From: Sphingomonadaceae bacterium | Lineage (GTDB): Bacteria > Pseudomonadota > Alphaproteobacteria > Sphingomonadales > Sphingomonadaceae | Length of the DNA stretch: 15,883 nt | Direction of reading: 5' to 3' | Assembly (NCBI GenBank): GCA_004282995.1 | Contig: SHLU01000029.1 | Span: forward strand, 1-15,883 | Part shown: positions 8,249 to 13,295 of the stretch, in pieces | How the letters are laid out: every line of letters starts with the position of its first letter | How positions within the stretch are numbered: the first letter of the stretch is position 1 | Position numbers and translations under genes: made by a program | The notes under the pieces: generated by a model | Told to the model about the DNA's origin: nothing | The model's database searches: none | Seen by the model: the letters and a program-made list of their open reading frames with translations, nothing else

Positions 8249-9183
8249 GCCGCCACCTCACGCGCGGGGGCGTTGGTGCGGACTGCATGACGCAGGGTCG
8301 AGGAACGGGCCCGGGGGTTGCGCTCTGTCTCTTTCGCCGACGGACGGATTGCCTTGGAAATGCTGGAAAAAATGGCCGGCGACCCCTCGGTTTGGGGAAG
8401 ATGACGGGAGGCGCCGCCGGCCTTTCCTGAAGCGTCATTGAAGAAGCGCTTCACGATACGATCCTCAAGCGAATGAAAGCTCACAACGGCGAGCCGCCCG
8501 CCGTTGGCGAGCAGCTGTTCGGCTGCGAGCAAGCCTTGGCGCAACTCGTCGAGCTCGCCGTTCACATGAATGCGGATGGCCTGGAAGCTGCGGGTGGCAG
8601 GATCCTTCGGCGCGCCGGGTCGATAGCCGAGCGCCTTGCGGATAATGCGAGCCAGCTCGCCGGTGGTTTCGAGTGGACGGGCAGCGATAATGGCCCGCGC
8701 GACGCGACGCGACTGGCGCTCCTCGCCGTATGTGTAAAGCACATCGGCGATCTCGTCCGCCTCGGCGGTGTTGAGAAATTCGGCCGCCGACATGCCCGAC
8801 TGGCTCATCCGCATGTCGAGCGGACCATCGACAGAGAAAGCAAAGCCACGCTCGGCCTGGTCAATCTGCATCGAGGAAACGCCGATATCCATGACCACGC
8901 CATCGACATGGGCGACCCCGATGTGGTTCATCTCCGCAGCCATCTGCGAGAAACGGTGCGGGTGCAGCGTCAGCCGGCCGTCGAATTCGGCCTCCATAGC
9001 GGCGCCGCTGGCGATGGCATCCGGGTCGCGATCAAATGCGTGAACCTGCGCACCGCGATCGAGCAAGGCGCGGCTGTAGCCACCCGCGCCGAAGGTCGCA
9101 TCGACAAGCACGTCGCCCGGCTTCGGATCGAGCGCCGCGACGACTTCGTCAAGCAGCACGGGAATGTGCGGAGCGGCGCTCAT
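8245..9183 (-). CDS. rsmH: 16S rRNA (cytosine-1402-N4)-methyltransferase RsmH (MraW)
   Basis: RsmH uses S-adenosylmethionine to N4-methylate C1402 in the decoding centre of 16S rRNA. The 312-residue product has the usual length and motifs: HIPVLLDEV (6-14), the SAM-binding DATFGAGGYS (28-37), AFDRDPDA (49-56), MDIGVSSMQ (98-106), RGFAFSVDGPLDMRM (112-126), ATRSFQAIRIHVN (196-208), SFHSLEDRIVKRFF (235-248) and a C-terminal NPRARSSTLR (289-298). The ATG at 9183 overlaps the mraZ stop (ATGA). As in most bacteria it directly follows mraZ and precedes the ftsL-like gene, so it is co-expressed with the wall genes despite acting on ribosomes. Confidence 0.98.
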   Translation of the reverse strand: MSAAPHIPVLLDEVVAALDPKPGDVLVDATFGAGGYSRALLDRGAQVHAFDRDPDAIASGAAMEAEFDGRLTLHPHRFSQMAAEMNHIGVAHVDGVVMDIGVSSMQIDQAERGFAFSVDGPLDMRMSQSGMSAAEFLNTAEADEIADVLYTYGEERQSRRVARAIIAARPLETTGELARIIRKALGYRPGAPKDPATRSFQAIRIHVNGELDELRQGLLAAEQLLANGGRLAVVSFHSLEDRIVKRFFNDASGKAGGASRHLPQTEGSPAIFSSISKAIRPSAKETERNPRARSSTLRHAVRTNAPAREVAA

Positions 9184-9677
9184 TTCTTCTTCGCCTTGGC
9201 CTGTGCTTCAGCGACCAGCGCCTTGCATGCAGCCTTGGCAGTGGCCCAATCGTCGCCCATCCGGGCCAGTTCAACCGGGTTCCACAAGGTGAAGAAGCGC
9301 CCTCCGCCCTGGAAGAATATGCCGTCTTCGATATCACCCAGCCCGCGCAGATATTCCGGCATCACGAAGCGGCCCGAATCGTCGAACGGAATTTCGGCAA
9401 AGCCGTTGAGTTGGGAAGAGCGCGTTTCGCGATCAAATTCCCGGCCGAACTTGAAGGCCATTTCTTCTTCGCGATCGAGCTGGGTTTCGAATTCAAAGCG
9501 ACGCGAGGTCCCGAAACCGACCAGGCAGTTCCAGCGGTCGTGACCCGTCAGACACAGGACCTTGCCGTTGGAGCTTTCCTTGACTGCCTTGCGGAAGAGC
9601 GGGGGCAAGACGAAACGACCCTTGTCGCCAGCCGGCGAGAAGGCCTGTCCGCTATATCCTGCAAACCCCTGTTCCAC
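9180..9677 (-). CDS. mraZ: Transcriptional regulator MraZ
   Basis: MraZ is a DNA-binding protein of the SpoVT/AbrB fold that forms ring-shaped oligomers and controls its own dcw operon. The 165-residue product has the two expected half-domains, each with the typical beta-hairpin motif: DKGRFVLPPLFR (18-29) and DDSGRFVMPEYLR (99-111). A Lys/Ala-rich tail (AQAKAKKK) ends the protein. The GTG at 9677 gives the short leader expected before the first DKGRF motif; another in-frame GTG at 9758 would add 27 residues that do not resemble the family, so it is disfavoured. The upstream G-rich sequence is a plausible but not outstanding ribosome site. It is the first gene of the cluster, and a phased repeat array lies about 140 bp upstream. 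Confidence 0.95.
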   Translation of the reverse strand: MEQGFAGYSGQAFSPAGDKGRFVLPPLFRKAVKESSNGKVLCLTGHDRWNCLVGFGTSRRFEFETQLDREEEMAFKFGREFDRETRSSQLNGFAEIPFDDSGRFVMPEYLRGLGDIEDGIFFQGGGRFFTLWNPVELARMGDDWATAKAACKALVAEAQAKAKKK

Positions 9678-9816
9678 TCCCCGCTCGTCCCCGCAATGAG
9701 CGCCTCGACTCTGGACAAGCCTTCCCCGTCGCTCGCCGCGCGTTCGCAGCCAGCTCACTCCCTGCTTTCGGGAGCGCGCATCAATACAGCTTGTCCTGTT
9801 GAAAAGCAGTCATATC
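9678..9816 (-). promoter_or_regulatory. Probable 5' leader and promoter-proximal region of mraZ
   Basis: This 139-bp GC-rich stretch separates the mraZ start from the phased repeat array. It contains one GANTC site (GACTC, 9707-9711) and no credible small gene. I see no convincing -35/-10 pair on the minus strand, so the transcription start cannot be placed; it presumably falls here or inside the AT-rich array. Confidence 0.35.
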
Positions 9817-9876
9817 GCGGGCTAACGCGGGATTAAAGGGGAAAACTAGGAATTTTGCGGGATTAAATGGTAAATA
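9817..9876 (-). promoter_or_regulatory. Six-unit, 10-bp phased repeat array: likely MraZ operator
   Basis: On the plus strand six consecutive decamers line up with no gap: GCGGGCTAAC, GCGGGATTAA, AGGGGAAAAC, TAGGAATTTT, GCGGGATTAA and ATGGTAAATA, starting at 9817, 9827, 9837, 9847, 9857 and 9867. Each has GG at its third and fourth positions, and four have GGG. The second and fifth units are identical, extending to an 11-mer GCGGGATTAAA. Known MraZ operators are tandem GGG-containing pentamers with 5-nt spacers, thus also a 10-bp period, upstream of mraZ. Position and period both fit. Here the GGG reads on the strand opposite to mraZ transcription. The outer units (fourth and sixth) are weaker. 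Binding by MraZ is inference. Confidence 0.65.
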
Positions 9877-9887
9877 TTTGATTTACC
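9869..9887. repeat. Perfect 7-bp inverted repeat with 5-nt spacer (possible operator)
   Basis: The sequence is GGTAAAT, five bases, then ATTTACC, a perfect dyad of 19 bp. It overlaps the last unit of the phased array and lies in an AT-rich island (about 72% A+T over 9841-9900). The spacing suits a dimeric DNA-binding protein rather than a stable RNA hairpin. No specific regulator is recognised. Confidence 0.45.
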
Positions 9888-9900
9888 TTAGTTAATCTGA

Positions 9901-9914
9901 GGGGCTTTAGCCCC
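9901..9914. repeat. GC-rich stem-loop between the lipoprotein gene and the mraZ array
   Basis: GGGGC and GCCCC pair around a 4-nt TTTA loop. It lies 64-77 bp after the stop of the lipoprotein gene, so it could be a terminator for that minus-strand operon, insulating it from mraZ. No run of T follows on either strand, so a standard intrinsic terminator is not well supported. Confidence 0.3.
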
Positions 9915-9945
9915 CTAGGCTAGGCCGTAATGTGAAAAGCATGGG

Positions 9946-9975
9946 CCGAATCCCTGAAATCACGCCCGAATCCCT
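9946..9975. repeat. 10-bp direct repeat 20 bp apart, each with a GANTC site
   Basis: CCGAATCCCT occurs at 9946-9955 and again at 9966-9975, exactly 20 bp start to start (two helical turns). Each copy contains GAATC, a GANTC site of the kind methylated by CcrM in alphaproteobacteria; a third GANTC (GATTC) is at 9989-9993, inside the end of the lipoprotein gene. Read on the minus strand the copies give GGGATTC, similar to the GGGATTA of the nearby array but in the opposite orientation. Confidence 0.5.
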
Positions 9976-9977
9976 CA

Positions 9978-10733
9978 TCAGCGCGCTTGATTCCCGCCCG
10001 CGTCCCGCGTCATCCCCAAAAGCGCTGCCAGCGCCGCAGGCGAACCCTCCCCGCCCACCGGATCTTCCAGCAAGGTAGCGTCAGCGAGCATGGTCACCCG
10101 GCCGTTGCCAACCGTGCAGCGCGCCAGCACGGCGTCGTGCGAGAGGTCGCAATCCGCGCCCTCTGCGGGCACCGGGCGGAACTGGCCGGCCGCAGCTACC
10201 ACCATGTCACTGCCGCCGATGGGAACGGCGCGCACTGCCAGAGCATCACCACCCTGCAATAGTTCCACCCCCCAGCGCGCCAGGATCGGGCTCAACAAGA
10301 CAGTGTCGAGCGGACGGCGCGGATCACCGAGAGGGAAATCATAATCGCCGACAAGCTTGGGATCGGCGAACAGCAGCACCTGGCCACCGCCACGCACCCA
10401 GTTGTCGAGCGCAACATTTTCCGCTGGCGACAAAGCGCGCGGCTGCGCGAGCACAAGCGTGTCCAGCCCGGCGAGCGAGGCTACTTCGAGAAGGTCTATC
10501 AGCTGAAGCTGGTAATTCTTTCGCAGCGCATCCTGCGCCCAGTGGGTCGAGGTTTCGCCCTTGGCCAAGGCTTCGAGGGCATCATTGCCTGCCCACAGGA
10601 TCGGCAATGAGGTGAACAGGCCCAATCGTGGTTTGTCGGCTGTTGGCGCGACCATCTTGTCTATTGCCGGCGAAACCGTGCTGTCGCCGCACCCGGCAAT
10701 CGCGAGAGCAAGCACCGCCAGCAATATCCGCAT
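9978..10733 (-). CDS. Lipoprotein resembling the GldG-like auxiliary domain of ABC transporters
   Basis: The 251-residue product starts with a lipoprotein signal (LLAVLALAIAGC, lipobox IAGC with Cys15), so it should be lipid-anchored in the cell envelope. The remainder resembles the GldG/ABC-transporter auxiliary fold: LGLFTSLPILW, a helix with WAQDALRKNYQLQLIDLLE, LDTLVLAQPRALSPAENVALDNWV, then the GGQVLLFADP segment typical of these Rossmann-like domains that present a strand before a GG turn. The ATG at 10733 was chosen for its signal sequence; it lies 1 nt after the TAA of the upstream gene. No ABC permease or ATPase gene is adjacent, which is unusual for GldG-type proteins. The family match is from memory of sequence style and is moderate. 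Its function is unknown. Confidence 0.7.
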   Translation of the reverse strand: MRILLAVLALAIAGCGDSTVSPAIDKMVAPTADKPRLGLFTSLPILWAGNDALEALAKGETSTHWAQDALRKNYQLQLIDLLEVASLAGLDTLVLAQPRALSPAENVALDNWVRGGGQVLLFADPKLVGDYDFPLGDPRRPLDTVLLSPILARWGVELLQGGDALAVRAVPIGGSDMVVAAAGQFRPVPAEGADCDLSHDAVLARCTVGNGRVTMLADATLLEDPVGGEGSPAALAALLGMTRDAGGNQAR

Positions 10734-10734
10734 G

Positions 10735-11118
10735 TTACCCGCCGTCGACGTTCTGCGCATTGCCCTGCTCCGGGACCACGGGTCCCTGCGGCACAGGCTC
10801 AGCCCCGGCACCGACCGGCAAATCAGGCACAACACCCGCATTTTCGAGCGCCTTGTTCTGGCTCGGTGAAGGCCGTGGCTCGACCGTGGGCGCTGCTGCG
10901 GGCACTGCGGCATCTTCCGTCAGCTGCGCGCGATCCATGATCATGTCGGCCACTCCCACCAGCAAGACCATTGCGCCCAGCGCCAGCAATCCGACCTGCA
11001 GGCGGTGGACCGTCTCGCCTTCGCGATTGGCGACCGAGCTTTGCGAAAAATAGTTCGCGTGCGGACGCAGGAATTGGGGCAGCAGGTTCATTGCCGGCGA
11101 CTTTAGGGTCTTGGACAT
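10735..11118 (-). CDS. Small single-span membrane protein with Pro/Ala-rich tail, unknown function
   Basis: I do not recognise this 127-residue protein. It has a basic, aromatic-containing N-terminal region (1-38), one hydrophobic segment (about 39-60, LQVGLLALGAMVLLVGVADMI) and a Pro/Ala/Glu-rich low-complexity tail (67-127). By the positive-inside rule the N-terminus would be cytoplasmic and the tail periplasmic. It sits between cysK (34-nt gap) and the lipoprotein gene, whose ATG lies 1 nt past this gene's TAA, so the two are almost certainly translated from one message and may act together at the envelope. The ATG at 11118 has a GAGG about 13 nt upstream, which is rather far; the ATG at 11091 (residue 10) is possible. 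Confidence 0.65.
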   Translation of the reverse strand: MSKTLKSPAMNLLPQFLRPHANYFSQSSVANREGETVHRLQVGLLALGAMVLLVGVADMIMDRAQLTEDAAVPAAAPTVEPRPSPSQNKALENAGVVPDLPVGAGAEPVPQGPVVPEQGNAQNVDGG

Positions 11119-11152
11119 GAACGTCAAATAACCTCGCCGACCGCTCGTGGAA

Positions 11153-12166
11153 TCAGTTCCCTTCCAGCCAGTCAAATACCGGCAGGCCTTTCGAGCGCAA
11201 CCAGTCGGCATTGTAGAGCGAGGACAGGTAACGAAAGCCGGTGTCGCACAGGATGGTGACGACACGCGCATCCTTGCGCCCTTCGGCCACCAATTGCTTG
11301 CCGAGCGCGACGGCTCCGGCGACGTTGATCCCGCTCGACAGGCCCAGGCACAGGCCTTCTTCGCGCAAGAGTCGGGCCACCCAATCGAGCCCCTCTTCGT
11401 CCGAAACGCGGTACTGGGTATCGATCGGCGCACCTTCGAGATTGCCGGTTATCCGGCCCTGGCCGATGCCTTCGGCGACCGATGACCCTTCGGCCTTCAG
11501 CTCGCCATGGGCATAGTAATTGAAAAGGGCGGCCCCGTGAGGATCGGTCAGGGCAATGACGATCTTGCTGTCATGTTCCTTCAGGCCCATCCCGACGCCA
11601 GCGATGGTGCCGCCTGTGCCCGCCGCGCAGGTAAAACCGTCGATCTTGCCATCCAGCTGCTCCCACAGTTCCTCGGCGGTCCCTTCGAGATGTGCCTTGC
11701 GGTTGGCCGTATTGTCGAATTGGTTGGCCCAGACCGCACCTTCTGTCTCCTCGGCCAGCCGGCGAGATGTGTGAACGAAGTGATTGCAGTCGGCAAACTT
11801 GGTCGGGGGCACCAGCACCAGCTCGGCACCCAACGCCCGCAGCGTGTCCATCTTCTCCCGCGACTGATTATCAGGCATGACGATAATCGTCTTGTAGCCG
11901 CGCGCATTGGCGACCAGCGCTATGCCGATCCCGGTGTTGCCCGCGGTGCCTTCAACCACACAGCCGCCAGGCTTGAGCTCGCCGCGTTCTTCAGCATCAC
12001 GGATGATATAGAGCGCCGCCCGATCCTTCACCGAGGCACCGGGATTAGCGAATTCGCATTTGCCGAAAATGGAACAGCCTGCAGCCGCGCTCGGCCCTTC
12101 GAGCCGGACCAGCGGGGTGTTTCCGATCAGCGAGATCGTATCTTGATATGGCGCAGTGATGTTCAT
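11153..12166 (-). CDS. cysK: Cysteine synthase A (O-acetylserine sulfhydrylase), PLP-dependent
   Basis: The enzyme makes L-cysteine from O-acetyl-L-serine and sulfide in the cytoplasm. In the 337-residue product, ISLIGNTPLVRL (11-22) opens the fold, NPGASVKDR (41-49) holds the PLP lysine Lys47, EGTAGNTGIGIA (72-83) is the substrate loop, and GTGGT (183-187) binds the PLP phosphate. The loop reads TAGNT rather than the common TSGNT, as in a longer alphaproteobacterial CysK subgroup. The ATG at 12166 gives the family's N-terminus; an in-frame TTG at 12205, just 3 nt from the ferredoxin stop, would add 13 residues. Neither has a clear ribosome site. Cystathionine beta-synthase-type activity cannot be excluded from sequence alone. 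Confidence 0.9.
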   Translation of the reverse strand: MNITAPYQDTISLIGNTPLVRLEGPSAAAGCSIFGKCEFANPGASVKDRAALYIIRDAEERGELKPGGCVVEGTAGNTGIGIALVANARGYKTIIVMPDNQSREKMDTLRALGAELVLVPPTKFADCNHFVHTSRRLAEETEGAVWANQFDNTANRKAHLEGTAEELWEQLDGKIDGFTCAAGTGGTIAGVGMGLKEHDSKIVIALTDPHGAALFNYYAHGELKAEGSSVAEGIGQGRITGNLEGAPIDTQYRVSDEEGLDWVARLLREEGLCLGLSSGINVAGAVALGKQLVAEGRKDARVVTILCDTGFRYLSSLYNADWLRSKGLPVFDWLEGN

Positions 12167-12208
12167 GCTGGTGGAGGTAAGCACTACCCATCCGTGCGCC
12201 AACAAAGA

Positions 12209-12526
12209 TCAATCTTCAGGGGCGATAGTAACCTTCAACCCGTCGAGATCGCCAGTGAACGGGATCTGGCAAGAGAGCCGCGAATTGGCTTCGCGATGGT
12301 CGGAAGACTCGAGCAGATCATCTTCGTCTTCGCTCATCTTGGGCAGTTTTTCGGCGAAGGCCGGATCAACATGGACATGGCAGGTCGCGCACGAGCAACA
12401 GCCACCGCACAAGGCGAGCAATTCGTCGAAACCGTTATCGCGGATAGCTTCCATCACCGTCAGGCCATCCTCGACCTCGACCGTGCTTTCATCGCCGTCC
12501 CGATTGACTACTACCAGTTTGGGCAT
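12209..12526 (-). CDS. 2Fe-2S ferredoxin, adrenodoxin type
   Basis: This is a small electron carrier of 105 residues. The cluster ligands fit the vertebrate/bacterial adrenodoxin spacing exactly: Cys40, Cys46, Cys49 and Cys86 (C-x5-C-x2-C-x36-C). Two extra cysteines, 43 and 44, sit inside the binding loop. The acidic helix after the loop (MSEDEDDLLE, 64-73) is the usual partner-docking surface, and SRLSCQI (82-88) brings the last ligand. Such proteins serve cytochrome P450, Fe-S cluster assembly or oxygenase systems; no partner is encoded here. The ATG at 12526 follows GGAG by 8 nt. It is the first gene of the minus-strand group leading into cysK and is divergent from the glycosylase gene. 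Confidence 0.9.
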   Translation of the reverse strand: MPKLVVVNRDGDESTVEVEDGLTVMEAIRDNGFDELLALCGGCCSCATCHVHVDPAFAEKLPKMSEDEDDLLESSDHREANSRLSCQIPFTGDLDGLKVTIAPED

Positions 12527-12597
12527 TGCTTGCTCCGCTATCGCCGTTTTCGTGTTCGCGGCCTATCGGCCTTCGGCGAGCGCTGCTAGGCGGTGCG

Positions 12598-12612
12598 CTT
12601 GCGCAACGCAAG
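12598..12612. repeat. Perfect 6-bp inverted repeat in the divergent intergenic region
   Basis: CTTGCG, CAA, CGCAAG forms a 15-bp dyad, just upstream of the ribosome site of the plus-strand glycosylase gene and 72 bp upstream of the ferredoxin start. It could be an operator shared by the two divergent genes or a small 5' leader hairpin. The rest of 12527-12631 shows no clear promoter. Confidence 0.35.
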
Positions 12613-12631
12613 ACAGCAAAGGTGACAGGGC

Positions 12632-13249
12632 ATGGGACTGACCCGGGAACAGATCAGGGAAGGTCTCGATTTCGCGGCCGAGCGAGAGCCACGGATCGGC
12701 GCTGCGCTGCGCGTCGCCGGCTATCCCGAACCACGCCTGCGCCCGACCGGTTACAAGACGCTGCTGCGTACCATCGTCGGTCAGCAGGTCTCGGTCGCTG
12801 CCGCGACATCGATGTGGAACAAGCTGGAGGCCGAACTGGGTGAGGATTTCACCCCGTCCTGTCTGCTTGCCCGCGATGACGAGACCTTACGCGCTTGCGG
12901 CCTGTCGCGTCAGAAACAGGGCTATGCCCGGTCGTTGTGCGAGCTGGTGGATGATGGCGATCTCGATTTAGACGGCCTGCCGGCGGAGGACGAAGCCGCG
13001 ATCGAAGAGTTGACCCGGATCAAGGGCATCGGCCGCTGGTCGGCGGAAATCTATCTGTTGTTTGCCGAAGGGCGCCCCGATGTCTGGCCGGCGGGAGACC
13101 TCGCCGTGCAGAAGGCTGTAGGCCGGATCATGAGCGAAGACGGCTTGCCTTCCGAAAAGCGTGTGCGTGAATTGGCCGAAGACTGGCGTCCGCATCGCGG
13201 TGCGGTCGCAATTTTCGCCTGGCATACCTACAATATGGACGCGATCTGA
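12632..13249 (+). CDS. DNA-3-methyladenine glycosylase II-like (AlkA/HhH-GPD family)
   Basis: A base-excision repair glycosylase that removes alkylated purines. The 205-residue product is a compact HhH-GPD protein without the extra N-terminal domain of E. coli AlkA (282 residues), like the shorter MAG-type members. It shows YKTLLRTIVGQQVSVAAA (41-58), the helix-hairpin-helix LTRIKGIGRWSAEIYLL (127-143), and the catalytic aspartate in PAGDLAVQ (Asp156), followed by FAWHTYNM near the end. The ATG at 12632 has an AAGGTGA ribosome site at a good distance. It is divergent from the ferredoxin gene and 46 bp ahead of the peptidase gene, possibly in one transcript. Substrate range is inferred from family only. 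Confidence 0.9.
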   Translation: MGLTREQIREGLDFAAEREPRIGAALRVAGYPEPRLRPTGYKTLLRTIVGQQVSVAAATSMWNKLEAELGEDFTPSCLLARDDETLRACGLSRQKQGYARSLCELVDDGDLDLDGLPAEDEAAIEELTRIKGIGRWSAEIYLLFAEGRPDVWPAGDLAVQKAVGRIMSEDGLPSEKRVRELAEDWRPHRGAVAIFAWHTYNMDAI

Positions 13250-13295
13250 GCCGCGCCCGCGCGGCCGACATTCACACCAGCAGCATGGAATTCAG

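Noticed and set aside
9678..9758. Upstream GTG at 9758 as mraZ start
   Set aside because: It would add 27 residues with no similarity to MraZ N-termini; the GTG at 9677 places the first DKGRF motif at the usual distance.
9036..9836. Plus-strand open frame opposite rsmH and mraZ (266 codons)
   Set aside because: It runs across two well-supported minus-strand genes and into their control region; the composition is that of a shadow frame.
9817..9876. Phased repeat array as a CRISPR or tandem satellite
   Set aside because: Units are 10 bp, imperfect and few, with no repeat-spacer structure and no cas genes; the position before mraZ points to an operator.
9860..9895. CtrA-type sites (TTAA-N7-TTAA) in the AT-rich island
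   Set aside because: TTAA occurs three times but none at the required 11-bp start-to-start spacing; TTTACCAT on the minus strand is only a near match to the half-site.
9901..9914. Intrinsic terminator of the cysK-side operon
   Set aside because: The stem is only 5 bp and no T run follows on either strand, so it is listed only as a stem-loop.
11119..11433. N-terminal extension of the small membrane protein into cysK
   Set aside because: The extra residues are simply the cysK coding sequence read in another frame; the ATG at 11118 begins right after the cysK stop.
12526..12843. Plus-strand open frame beginning at the ferredoxin start
   Set aside because: It overlaps the glycosylase gene in another frame and has no recognisable product or ribosome site.
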